Program-made: the position numbers and the translations under genes
Shown: in pieces, positions 20,975 through 32,889 of the stretch
Layout: every line of letters begins with the position of its first letter
Position numbering within the stretch: position 1 is the first letter of the stretch
The notes under the pieces: model-generated
What the model was told of the DNA's origin: nothing
Database searches by the model: none
What the model saw: the letters and a program-made list of their open reading frames with translations, nothing else
Assembly: GCA_030272585.1 (NCBI GenBank)
Contig: BSYQ01000004.1
Coordinates: 2,976,001-3,040,000 of the forward strand
DNA: 64,000 nt
From: Bryopsis sp. KO-2023
Taxonomy: Eukaryota; Chlorophyta; Ulvophyceae; Bryopsidales; Bryopsidaceae
Direction: 5' to 3'

Positions 20975-21450
20975 TCAGGTTTTTCTTTCTTTATCATTTC
21001 CCCAGGTGTATATGCCTGACTTGTTGCCCGATATGGCCATTTCGGCAACAAAATCAGCTGGGGTCTTGGTTATTGTAATTGGTGGGGAGGAGCCAGTGGA
21101 GTCGACCGTTTCAGACCAATTTGTCACGTTCGCATCCACAACTGCTTCTGCATACACAAAGGAGGGCACAGTTGCAGCTGAAAGCTTTTGTGTGGGGGAT
21201 TCTTCATCAATGACAGAAGGTGCAACCACTGTCGTTGGAAATGCTTGTGGTGGAGTGAAGCAGTTGGAGGCTTGCCGTGGTGTTGGTGCTTCTTGCTGTG
21301 CGAGAAGCTTCAAGAGGAGGCTCTGTAACTATTCAAAAGACGGTTGCAAGAATGGTCCATGGATCAGAAATAATGACTACAGTTATGAGAAGAATACAAA
21401 AAGGTCTTTTCAAGATGGGAAGAAAAACCAGTGCTTCTGCCTCCAGTAGA
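20975..21450. other. Open on both strands, probable exon of uncertain strand
   Basis: A plus-strand frame begins after the acceptor CCCCAG at 21005 (VYMPDLLPDMAISATKSAGV...). A minus-strand frame over the same bases reads PITITKTPADFVAEMAISGN and is Ser/Thr/Val-rich. Both are plausible in composition. The minus reading could be an N-terminal exon of the membrane protein at 19939-20359, and the plus reading could belong downstream of the Pro-rich gene, though that gene already has a stop at 20797. I cannot decide. Confidence 0.3.
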
Positions 21451-21605
21451 GAGCTGGAGGAGATTCTTATCTGTTAATCCTGAATTAACATGCAGTTCGA
21501 TATTTCGTCTTTTCATGTTTTCATTTGTGAGTTGGGATGGCAGGGAGTGACCCTTATTTCATTTTTAGTCTGCTAGCAATATGATGTTTTAGTGATATGA
21601 TGTTT

Positions 21606-21915
21606 TGTAAAGAACATTGCAAAACCCAAAACCAACAGTGTGACAAAGCCTTTCCCCGGTGTAACGATCAACGTTGCAAAACCAAAAACCAACAGTGTGA
21701 CAAAGCCTTTCCCCGTTGTAACAATCAACGTTGCAAAGTCCACAACCAACAGTGTGACAAAGCCTCTCCCCATTGTAACAATCAACGTTGCAAAGTCCAC
21801 AACCAACAGTGTGACAAAGCCTCTCCCCATTGTAACATTCAACGTTGCAAAATCAACAACCAACAGTGTGATAAAGCCTTTCATCGTTGTCACAATCAAC
21901 GTTGCAAAGTGCTGA
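21606..21915. repeat. 57-bp tandem repeat family A
   Basis: About five and a half copies of a 57-bp unit (CAACGTTGCAAAGTCCACAA, CCAACAGTGTGACAAAGCCT, then CTCCCCATTGTAACAAT). It contains the palindrome CAACGTTG. It passes directly into family B, which has the same period. Confidence 0.92.
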
Positions 21916-21939
21916 CAAATCATCGTGAAAAGGCCTGTC

Positions 21940-23215
21940 TGCGTTGTAACATGCATCGTTGTGGAGTGCACATTCTTCCGTGCTCAGAGGCCTGATAACG
22001 TTGTATGATGCATCGTTGTGGAGTGCACATTCTTCCGTGCTCAGAGGCCTGTCTACGTTGTAAAATGCATCGTTGTGGAGTGCACATTCTTCCGTGCTCA
22101 GAGGCCTGATAACGATGTAACATGCATCGTTGTGGAGTGCACATTCTTCCGTGCTCAGAGGCCTGATAACGTTGTATGATGCATCGTTGTGGAGTGCACA
22201 TTCTTCCGTGCTCAGGTGCCTGTCTACGTTGTAAAATGCACATTCTTCCGTGCTCAGAGGCCTGTCTACGTTGTAACATGCATCGTTGTGGAGTGCACAT
22301 TCTTCCGTGCTCAGAGGCCTGTCTACGTTGTAGCATGCATCGTTGTGGAGTGCACATTCTTCCGTGCTCAGAGGCCTGTCTCCGTTGTAGCATGCATCGT
22401 TGTGGAGTGCACATTCTTCCGTGCTCAGAGGCCTGATTACGTTGTGAACTGCATCGTTGTGGAGTGCACATTCTTCCGTGCTCAGAGGCCTGTCTCCGTT
22501 GTAACATGCATCGTTGTGGAGTGCACATTCTTCCGTGCTCAGAGGCCTCATTACGTTGTGGACTGCATCGTTGTGGAGTGCACATTCTTCCGTGCTCAAA
22601 GGCCTGTCTACGTAACATGCATCATTGTGGAGTGCACATTCTTCCGTGCTCAGAGGCCTGTCCGCGTTGTCACATGCATCGTTGTGGAGTGCACATTCTT
22701 CCGTGCTCAGAGGCCTGTCTCCGTTGTAGCATGCATCGTTGTGGAGTGCACATTCTTCCGTGCTCAGAGGCCTGATTACGTTGTGAACTGCATCGTTGTG
22801 GAGTGCACATTCTTCCGTGCTCAGAGGCATGTCTCCGTTGTAACATGCATCGTTGTGGAGTGCACATTCTTCCGTGCTCAGAGGCCTGATTACGTTGTGA
22901 ACTGCATCGTTGTGGAGTGCACATTCTTCCGTGCTCAGAGGCCTGATTACGTTGTAGCATGCATCGTTGTGGAGTGCACATTCTTCCGTGCTCAGAGGCC
23001 TGTCTCCGTTGTAGCATGCATCGTTGTGGAGTGCACATTCTTCCGTGCTCAGAGGCCTGTCTCCGTTGTTACATGCATCGTTGTGGAGTGCACATTCTTC
23101 CGTGCTCAGAGGCCTGATTACGTTGTGAACTGCATCGTTGTGGAGTGCACATTCTTCCGTGCTCAGAGGCCTGTCTACGTTGTAACATGCATCGTTGCAA
23201 ATGGAGCACTCAGCC
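21940..23215. repeat. 57-bp tandem repeat family B, about 22 copies
   Basis: The unit is CATCGTTGTGGAGTGCACAT, TCTTCCGTGCTCAGAGGCCT, then GTCTACGTTGTAACATG. A few copies are truncated or lack the second half (near 22235 and 22610). Because 57 is 3 x 19, long frames stay open on both strands, including a 496-codon minus frame with a 19-residue repeat (ACYNVDRPLSTEECALHND). I treat this as satellite DNA, not a gene. The array ends in CATCGTTGCAAATGGAGCAC, TCAGCCATGT, which resembles the sequence beyond the 71-bp array at about 18133. Confidence 0.93.
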
Positions 23216-23349
23216 ATGTCATTTCGAAAAGACGTCAACCATGCTAACCGGGCCTTCTGCGTGATTCGCCGGCTGGATGTGGGTGCTAAAAAAACCAGCA
23301 TTGTTAAATGTGCACTCCACAACGATGAAAAACAACCATGCAAAAGGGG

Positions 23350-26300
23350 TGTAGAACAACGTTAATGATGTCATTAACCATGCGATTGTTTACAACGTAT
23401 TCAGCGAATTTCCTATAGTGCAACTCGTCAACGGGATGGGCTAACCGATTTCCAGCTCAAGCCGAAGCGAACCTCAAAGCGCACCACCCCGATATTATCT
23501 CAGGTAGACCACACCAGCCAGGGTGGTCAACCACTCACTTCACTTCGCCGAGCTTCGCGACTTGGAAGGACTTCGGACCCCTTTTTCACTGACATCAATC
23601 ATAACTAACTGGCGTTAACACAACTGATCGTAAACGTGGCACGCAACCGTCATTACCAGTCACCGTGCAAAAAAAACCAACACCACTGACAATATCAATG
23701 GCAGATCGGACACATGCGCCTCGTTGCGCGACTCAGCGCGAAGTTGGTTCAGCGATCCAACTGGCTAGAGTTCTGGTCGTGTGAGCTTTCATTTCGACAC
23801 TTGTTGTTTTCGTCGGTCGACTTGGGTGGTGTGTGTGTAACTCAGTGGGACCTTGATTCCATTTTGTTTCTCAAACACTTGCAACAATTGTTGGTCAGTT
23901 TTGGCGATGAAGTTTTCTCTCTGTTGTTGAGGGAGTCTGGGGTGGGGTATTGTTCAACAAAGAATTTAAGTAGCAGTGTGCAGCAGTGAGACAATGTTAA
24001 GAAGTGGATGAAGTGGTTGAAATAAGACTTGATTTTGTTGAGCTTTCTTGCCTTTGTAAGATTTTTTGTTCGAGATTCAGGGTGGGCAGTGGAGAGTTTT
24101 GTTTTTTCCTGTCAATCCAAAGAAATGTTTCTGGGAGCACATCTGAGTCAATCCAACACAGGTTGAAAGTGCTGCTGAAAAAAAGCACTATAGCTGGAAA
24201 AAATGTTTGGCTTATTATTCTAAAGGTCAAGCTATCCCAACAGCCAATAATTACAGTATGCAGAAGCCATCGCTTTCAAATGTTCCCTTTTGCAACAGGT
24301 CAGGTTGTTGCAGACTTCTTTTACTGAACAGGAGCCCTTTAGGCTGAACTACCAGGTTTTACTGCAAGTGTACAATAAATCAGGACTTCTGGAGTGTATT
24401 CTGGTTACATCTATCAACGATTACACAAGGAAGCCGCCTGACTTTTATTGATAATGCTAGCAGTCAAGCCCATAGGCTTTGGAACCTTTATTTGGTTGGA
24501 GCATGTGTTGCAAACCGGGCTGTTTGAAAAACAACTCTTAAGTGATCATTGGATACCTATCGCCAAAGTCAGGCGATATTTATCATTATGCTTGAGTTTT
24601 TCCCCACAAATTTCCAAAAAATAACACCAATGCATTTTTTCAGCAGGGCTGCAGCCCCTCGTGGCCAGTCATGTCTACACTTGAGACCCACTCATCAACA
24701 GCAGAACAATCGAAACACTCCAAAAAGGCAATAGCTTCTTTGTTTTCAGTGACATCCTGTCCCTGAGCTCCATAGATTGGAAATTATTCGCCAAACGAAC
24801 CAATCTGGTTTGAGGTTGTGTTCGAGTTTTCTTTCCAAAAAAAGAAAAACAGCAAGCTCCCTGTCCCCTGGATAGCCCCGAAGTACAAACATACATTGTG
24901 TCACAAGAAATCTGGGCTGCCAAGGGGACTGTTCCTTTCAAAACCCATTTGGCTGTAGAAACAAAAAATGTGAACCCACCGTTCCCTCACACTTTTTCTT
25001 TTCCTCTCCCTCTCAAGATTTTCATATGCTCAGATGAATGCTCTGGGGTCAATGGGGAAAAAGTGATCCAATAGTGATTGGTAGGCAAATAGCTTCTTCC
25101 CCCCCCCCCCCCCCAAGTAAAGCACTGAGCACGTTTGACATGTACACATGTAAGAGGCCACCCGGGCGATCTTTTCTGCTTCCCCCCCCCCCCCCCCCCG
25201 TTAACACATGTTTTGTAGCAGGCCAACTCTTCATTCTCTTTTTTGCCCAAGAATCATCCGGACGGTTGCCGCCAAGGGCAACCCATCGATTCCTATTAAT
25301 AGAATTCCAAGAACATCAGGCATGTAAGAAAAAAGAAAGAGGGAGATAGAGAGGAACAGCAGAGTGGCACCTTATTCGTCGAGAAAACTGAAGTGGTGTT
25401 TCAAAACAACGAAGAGAAAACAGGAAAAGACTAGATTAAATCGGACATTCGATTTCTGTCCCTAATAACGAAAACACCTTTTTTTCTTCTACAAATGTGC
25501 CGCAGAACTCTGAAAGCAAAACGAAAATCAAAACAATTAATGACCATATATGGGTGTACGTTGCATGTTTGTGCTTAAGCCCCCCCCCCCCCCCCCCCCC
25601 CCCTCCAACCCCAACCCCCCACTAAACTTTTTCCCCCTCCTGCCCTCATTTCTTTCCAACTTCTTTACTTCCCACCCGCCCCTACCACTTCATCTCACTT
25701 TTTTTTCGAGAAAAGATACCCTCTGCACTCACTCTTTTGCCCACCCTGGACTGACATGCATTAGACCTGGCCATTGGATGTCAAATTGCCTCTTTCAAGA
25801 GCTCCAGACTGAAAAGATACTGAAAAGAGCCCCATGATCTACCATATTCCTCCGGAAACACAAATCGACACGAATTTACGTGTAAAGAGAATAAAATATT
25901 TTCCTTTCTTTCCTTTTCCACCAACCTCTTCCAGATTGGATCGGGTTAATATCGCTACTTTTTTCACAACAAGCCCAGAATTCATCAAAAAAAAAAACAG
26001 CGAACGAAACGAAAGCCGGCCATGACTGCCCAGGGGACGTCCAGAACGAAATACCCCACACGAAATCCACTCAGGGGAAGCTCGGCCTCACACTTGAATG
26101 CACTTTCTGGATCAGAAATCGGCCAACAGTCTTTTTTTTTCTGTAGTTTTGCTTTTTTTTTTCGAGTAGTAACGAGGTTGGTCACCCCCCTGCTGACCAT
26201 GGCCTGTATGTAATATATAATCCTTGTTTGGCTAGCCGTGCCCCCCTTCGAAACGGCTCCAAAAGAGAGCTTCACCAGCCCGGGGGTAAACTTTGGCAAA

Positions 26301-27753
26301 CCTTTGCACCGAAAGTCCGCTTCCGAATGCCTGTGTGCTCGGGATCTACCCCCAATGGCTAATGGGTGACTGTTTTTTTTGTTAATCAGGTGTGGAAAAT
26401 AAAGGTCCGGCCCAGGGTCATTGCCCAGATGTCTGACATAGAATATGCCGTTTCATATATAATACGAGTCCCGAAAGGTCCCCAGCTCTATTCCAGCAAG
26501 CTTCAAAATTGGCAAAGAGCAACAATCAAAAAGTTCACCAAAATAGAGTTTGAAATGGAAAAAAAAAGCAGAGGGTGCGCTGTTATTAATTCCTCTGAAA
26601 TCTGATTTAGATACAATCATATTTTTTTCATTTAAAAGAAAAAAAGAAAATCTCTATGTGTCTTTTTTTTTCCTTCAAGCTAATTCCTAGCGCCTTTGTT
26701 TTTGTTTTGAAGAAAAAAATTATCTGTATGTGTTGCGATTTTTTTTTTTGGAAAGATCGACTGATATGTTTTTTTCGTCTCCTTTTTTTTTTGTCTCCTT
26801 GTTGATTTTTTTTCTTCTTCGTCTCCCTGTTTTTCCTTTCCTTTTTAAAATATTTTCTTTTTCTTAAGTTCCCGACCCTCTTAACCCCATCCCCTCTTGA
26901 AAGAATACACTCATGTAATTTTTTCTTTTTTTTTCTTTTCTCAGTATCACAAATAAAAACTGCCCCATCCTATTTCCAGCCCGACTTGCTATTGAAAATT
27001 TCACAGTACCATCGCATCTCATCTTAATATAATCCTTCCTATGTTCCATTTTTTTTTGTCTTTTCTTGTCATTTTTCAATTTTTTTTTTCCACCCCATTC
27101 AAGTTTCCCTAGAAAATGGTTTATATGTACCTGTACACATGCTCAAAAAAAAAGAAACCAAAAATGAAAGAGAAAACACAAATGAAGGGAAAGGGCCACA
27201 GAAAAAAAAAAAGATATAAAATATAAGAACATATAACCAAAAACAATGGAGCCCGTTTCCCTCCCCTCTCAAAGCCCAAAAAAAAAACACCCAAAAAACA
27301 TTTCATTTTTGTTGAGCCGAAAAAAAAAAAAAAGCAACGATGATAAGAAGAACATTCAACCAACGATTAACTTTGTGTATTCAATCAACTCAAACCACTT
27401 CCGGTCATTCCCAAAAAAAAAAAAGAAAAAAAAGAGAAACTAAACAGAAAAGAAAAAAATACAAAAAAAACAAAGAGTAGAAAACCAGATAATTCTCTTG
27501 ATGTCGATTTCGTCCACGTATATTCCCCTTGTTTCTTTTTTTTTCTTTCCATTTCCCCCACTGTTTCTTTTTTTTTTTTCATGAAAATCAAAATTTCCAA
27601 GGTCATCCTCTCAATTTCATCCCAGCGGGGGAAAATCTGTTTGTTTTGTTTTCCTTTTCTTCTTTTTTTTTTGTGTCAGTACACACTCTCTATTTCTCAC
27701 TCTTTTTTTTCTTTCTCTTCCTTTTTTTCCCTTAATACTTTCGAGTCAGACCC
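23350..27753. other. Low-complexity intergenic block
   Basis: No convincing gene. 23.4-24.6 kb has short open frames without splice support. 24.9-25.7 kb contains long poly-C runs. 26.6-27.75 kb is dominated by T and A runs and lies immediately 3' of the tyrosine-kinase stop codon, so part of it is probably that gene's 3' UTR. Confidence 0.4.
25094..25604. repeat. Three long poly-C tracts
   Basis: Uninterrupted C runs of roughly 15, 18 and 22 bases begin near 25100, 25181 and 25580, all on the plus strand. Poly-G/C tracts of this length are prone to slippage, and the run lengths may be unreliable in assembly. Confidence 0.85.
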
Positions 27754-30700
27754 TCACACGAGATCCCCGATATCCGCATAAGGGCTGCTTTCTCCTCCCG
27801 CCTTTTTCCCAACCCAATTCCCCTTGCCCGTCCCCCCACCCTCCACATCCGAGTTCATTTTCCCGCCTGCCGAAGCGTTCGGCCTCACATCTAAATCGCT
27901 GGGCGATTCGATTTCCACCGGAATAAGTCCTCGGCTGCCCAACTCACTTACGTCCCCAGAAACGGCCCCACTCGTTTCGGTCACCGGATTTGGACTGGTG
28001 AGGGTGTCTCTGGTGGACTCCTCCAGGTCAGACTCCGCATGGAACTCAGGATCAGGTATGGACGAGATCGATTCACACATAACTCCCCCCGAAATCTTCG
28101 ACTGAGAAAAATCACACATCCACATTCATGCTTTTATTCCAAATAACAATTTGTACTACTTTATTGAATCCACTCCGGAGCTTAATCTCCCCATCGGGAT
28201 ATGAGCACCAGTACTCCTCGCTTTTTTTTCCCTAATCTGTCGTATGCATGTAGCCTACCTTGTCGATTCTCCTGGAGATCCGAGCTTCTCTTCTTTCCAA
28301 ATGCCTGTTGGATTTTTCAGAAAGTCGAGAGCCCGTCCTGGACAGGGGATGCGGGGAATGCTCGTTCACTCTCCCAGTGACGCTCTGGGGACTGGAAGGC
28401 AACTGACACCGTCTGGGTGTGGAGCTCCTCGTCCGAGACAGGGACCTGCCGCCGCTGCTGCTGCCTTGAGCGGCCGAAGGCCCTTTTGTCGGCGCACCGA
28501 AATCAACACTCGATGATGTCCTGGAAAAAAGAAAAGACACGAGTTATTGCTTCCGGGTTCCAATGGCGTCTGTGGCCAATACTTGGTTGGCTACCACTGT
28601 CCAGTAGTCAGACTAGCTTCTTTGCATCAAGGAAAATTTTCTCAATTTTGTCCTTTCTCCGAGTTGTTCTGGTAATATTGCCTGTCAAGAATTTGGCCAT
28701 GTGGAACATAGCCCAGCGAAGCTGATCCTAAGGCACCTAACCTACAGTCTGGGGGCTAATTTTGTGGCCTAAAAATTGTTTTCCACCAGTCATAATCCAC
28801 CACCTCCCCTGCTTCCATTTTTTTTCCATTGCAGTTGTCAGGGATTTTAGTGTAGGTTTTCCTTCTTCCCTTTTCTCACAGTTCACAATTGTTATATATA
28901 TATATATATATCTTCTTTTCTTGGATCTATTTCCCTCTACCTGGTGCTGACATCCCCCAGGTCTCTGTTCTCCAACGGCTCCAGCAGCGTCGTCCCCACC
29001 ACCATCGGAGCCTTGAACCTCCTGGCCAGCTCCTTGAAATCGGGCCGATCGCACGGTTTCGCATGCCAGCACTCCAGCATCATGTGATACATGGCTTCCG
29101 GACAGTTTTCCGGTTTTGCCAGCCTCCTCCCGTCGATCACATGTCTGACCACGTCTTCGTCCGAGGGCCATTCGGCAGCGTAGGGCTCTCGGCTGTTGCT
29201 GAAGATTTCCCACATGGTGACTCCAAACGCCCAGACGTCCGATTTTTCGGACCACTCTTGTTTGCGCATCACTTCCGGGGGTATCCATCGAACGGGCAGA
29301 TGTTGGAGAATGTTCGAGCTGGAAGAAATTCCTGGGGACACGTATTTTGCCAGGCCAAAATCGGACACCTGACAACCACAAACGATTCGTTTCGTCAGTT
29401 ATTTGCGACAAATAATTCTCCATGAAAGAATCTTCCATTTCATAAAAAAGGGAATGGTTTTGTTGGAGGACCAACAGAATGACGGCTGAGTTCAAAGGTG
29501 TGTTCATGGTAGATTCAGTTGTATTGCCACACTCAGCATATCAACGGCGGTACCTTGACGGTGACAGGGTCCAAGGATTGGACCAACACATTTCTGGCCG
29601 CAAGATCTCGATGGAGAACTTTTTCCTCAGCTAGTTGGCACATCGCCTGGCAAATCTGAGCACACATCGCCACCTTGGCCTTGTTGCGCATTTTGTCCCC
29701 AGACCTCCGCATGACCACGTCCAGAGATCCCAGCGGTAGCAACTCCATTACGATGTACTCATTGCCTTCCCTATCACGGGTCCATCTGCGAATCCATCCC
29801 ACCCCCCATTAGACAGATTTTCAAGAAATATGGTGTTCGGATGCAAGACATCAAACCATCAGGTTGAGTCAGACAGACTCTGCTGATCCACCTAGCTTCA
29901 TTACGAGTGTTTGATGTGGAGAACTGTGGTTTTTCAAGTTGGGGGAATTCTGTGGGGGACCGCTGTACATGGACTATATGCATATATACCTTCCTTCTTC
30001 CTTTCATTTTGATTCTTTTTCACATCAGTCATTGGAGCAATGCCCACCTGTAAAACGTGACCAGATTGGGATGAGAACTGAGTTTCTGCATGAGTCTGGC
30101 TTCCACCAGCACCCCCCCTTTTCTCATGCGGACGATCGCCACGCTGTTGGAACCCCAACGTCCCCGAAACACTGTCTTGAAAGACCCCTTCCCAATCTTT
30201 TCAATGAACTCCAGGGTCTCGAATTCGACCTTGTTCTTGCTGGCCAGCTGGGAGAGTTTCTTCACGTCAGACAGGGGGGCCTTTTTGGTCTTGACGGTTT
30301 TTCCACCATCGCTGCTCTTTCCACCTGAAGCCCCAGAAAAGAAAGTGTAAATACTTTTCCCCCTCCACCCCTCCCCCCAAAAAAAAAGAAAAGAAAAACA
30401 ATTGTATGCATCTCCCCCAACCACCCCCTTGTCCTGTCTTTCTTGGGGGCTTTTATTCTATTTTCATGATTTGTTGGGATTTGCCGGGTACTGTTTATGT
30501 TAATTGTTGATTCTTCATTTGCCTTTGGGGTAGAGAGCTAGATACAATGAACATTGGGATGAAACGATGGTTTCAACAAAATAGCCCCTTCTCCCTTCCT
30601 GAACAGAAAAGATCTATTCTGGAGGTGTCAGATTTGTCCAGTTCTTATTGCATCTATGTTTATATCCACACATATTGAAATGAAATTAAATTTTTTACAC

Positions 30701-32859
30701 AAGGCCAAAAGGCTGAGTGCAGGCCGTTCACCGCCAAATATTGGTTGTTGACTCGGTGCAGTATGCATCCCCACCTGCTGTGTTTTGTGTCGCCCCCACA
30801 ATTTTGTCGACCTTGATAGTGGTCATCCTTTTGGCATCGATATCTTCTGGCCTTTCCCTGAACAGTCCACAGTCAGACCCATTGCAAAACCCATCGAATT
30901 TATCCCAGACATAAATTATCCATACAACTTCTCAACATCCACCATTGATTGACGAATTACCTGGCACCGGAAAAGGGTCCTGGGAGGGTTGGTGTAAAAA
31001 ATGTTAAGAATAAACTTCAACCTGGTTTTTAGCTAGCTCCTAGATTCTTGGTGTTCCAGACCCTATTTCATCCTTCTGTTGTTTACGTCTAGCCAATTTC
31101 CACAAAATGGTTTTCGCGACCCTTATTCTCCCCCTTAATTTTCAATGAATCCATCCATTGGACCTCCGGTCTGACACATATTTCATGCGGACATCTTTTA
31201 TGCATTCATATGAAAATGTAGCTTTCTGTGACCTTTGATTTCGATTTTTTTTTTCTAGCGATGGTGGTCCCCACCTCAGTATCCACCAGCACAACGCCAC
31301 CAGGACTCCGGTCAAAAGGACCACCAAGACGATGGCAGTTGTCAGAACTTCCGGATGCTCCTCGAAGAAAGCCTCTTTGCTGTTGCCATGAGTCGCTGGG
31401 GTTTTCGGCACCACCACCTTCACATCCTGCTCGACGGTGGGAGGGCTTATGTCTATGATCGAAACGGGCCCCAGATTGGGGTGTTTTCTATCCTCCAGTC
31501 CGGTTTGTATGGCATTCAAGACGGACAGTCTTTCCAAATCCACCGAAAATTTGAAAGCCTCTTCCGTGTGGGAGAGGTTCACTCGTCTGGATTCACCCTG
31601 CCGGAAAACTGATCTACCCTTCAAAGACAAGGGAGGGGATGTTGCCATTGTGATTTCGATGGCCAGCTCCGACACCTCTGTGGCAAGTGCCAGTTCCATC
31701 TTGAACCTGCGTGGGGTGGAAAACTCAGCACCTCGTCTTTTTACTTTTTATTCTTTTTGGACGGGAATGGAGAAATTGGCCATAAAATTTGGAAAAGGAT
31801 TTAGGAACTGCAGGATCGACTGACAATTTTTTTGAGGGAAAAATGAATGGATGGTGCTGAGAATTGGTAAGAATAACCGATCTCCAAAGGATGTGTGCCA
31901 ACCATGGTCTTTTTTTGCATAATTATTTTTTCTGAGTTGGCAACCAGTGTTTGTTCAAGTTGCAAAATAACTTTGTGAATACATGCTAGGACAGCCTTGT
32001 TCGACTTTGAGACTGGAACAGCATTGCTTTTGTTTATGCATTCATGTTCAATGAAAGGGTGGGGTAAGGTGGGATGGGGTGGGGGTGAAGGGGTGTTCAA
32101 CATCCTTACACTCTCGCAAAGCTGGGCACATCCCTTGGCAGGTCTGCGAACGTTGCCTCCCTGAAAACCGCCACGAAACTGACGTGCACGGCGCCATCAC
32201 CAAGTGGCGAAAAACTATCTGCGAATAAAACAGTGGACAAGTGGTTGGCATTCCTTACTCAGACGGGATTTCCCCAAGAGTCTCGACCGAGTAGCCCGAC
32301 TTTTTTCTCGTGACGACGCTCGCCAGTGGAACGTCAAAAAACAACTAATCACGACGAGGTGGTGTGACGTCAAAATACAACGCATAACTCGCAGGAAAAA
32401 AACAGGGATAATCACCCCGAAAATCCTCTTCTCCCTTTCGCGCGACGGTTTAGAAGTTCTCGGAGGTGGTTTTTCGGGTGTTTTGGGTTATTTTTCGGAC
32501 CCCACGCGGGCTTATCACACAAGTCACGCCGACCACCTCGTAGGGATTTTGCATGCTTCGGCCAAAGCGCCCAACAACGATCTTAATCCCTTATCCAACC
32601 ACCGTCGCACGTCGAAAATCGCGATTTTTTCCACCAGCGAGCAAGGAAAACGACACCTTTTCTTCCGCAAACTACAGCGTCCCGTAGAAGAGCCGAACAA
32701 ACACGCGGAAAAACGCCAAAAAAACAAAGAACGCTTGACAGAAACAGAGGCTCCGAACGAGCGACATGACTCACCAATCCCTATTTCCTCTGTGACGCAG
32801 CAGACCTGCGAAACTTTCCAGAGCAGTCCCACACAGACGAGGCCCCTGAGTGCCCTCAT
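27754..32859 (-). CDS. Single-pass receptor tyrosine kinase
   Basis: Nine exons join with every phase correct: 32859-32775, 32218-32110, 31706-31275, 30857-30775, 30324-30048, 29785-29554, 29368-28941, 28520-28259 and 28101-27754, giving 751 residues. Residues 1-22 form a signal peptide (MRALRGLVCVGLLWKVSQVC). The ectodomain (to about 180) contains VSFVAVFREATFADLPRD and FKMELALATEVSELAIEI, resembling small SEA-like repeats of algal surface proteins. A transmembrane helix (TTAIVLVVLLTGVLVALCWW) follows near 185-207. The kinase domain (about 275-540) has GKGSFKTV (P-loop), Glu in the alphaC helix (LVEARLMQKL), HRDLAARN (tyrosine-kinase catalytic loop), VSDFGLAKY, PVRWIPPEVM (tyrosine-kinase P+1 loop) and SDVWAFGVTMWE. 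The usual VAIK lysine reads VAIVRMRKG. The tail is Ser/Thr/Arg-rich. An upstream Met at 32889 adds ten residues. Ligand and targets are unknown. Confidence 0.88.
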
Positions 32860-32889
32860 TCTACTCACGCGTGGGACACACTTTTCCAT

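Noticed and set aside
21606-23215. CRISPR-like array
   Set aside because: The 57-bp units are contiguous, diverge within the unit and have no constant-repeat/unique-spacer alternation. The host is eukaryotic.
21853-23343. 496-codon minus-strand ORF with a 19-residue repeat, and a 352-codon plus-strand ORF
   Set aside because: A 57-bp unit lacking stops stays open in any frame. Both strands and several frames are open at once and there is no start/splice context or non-repetitive domain.
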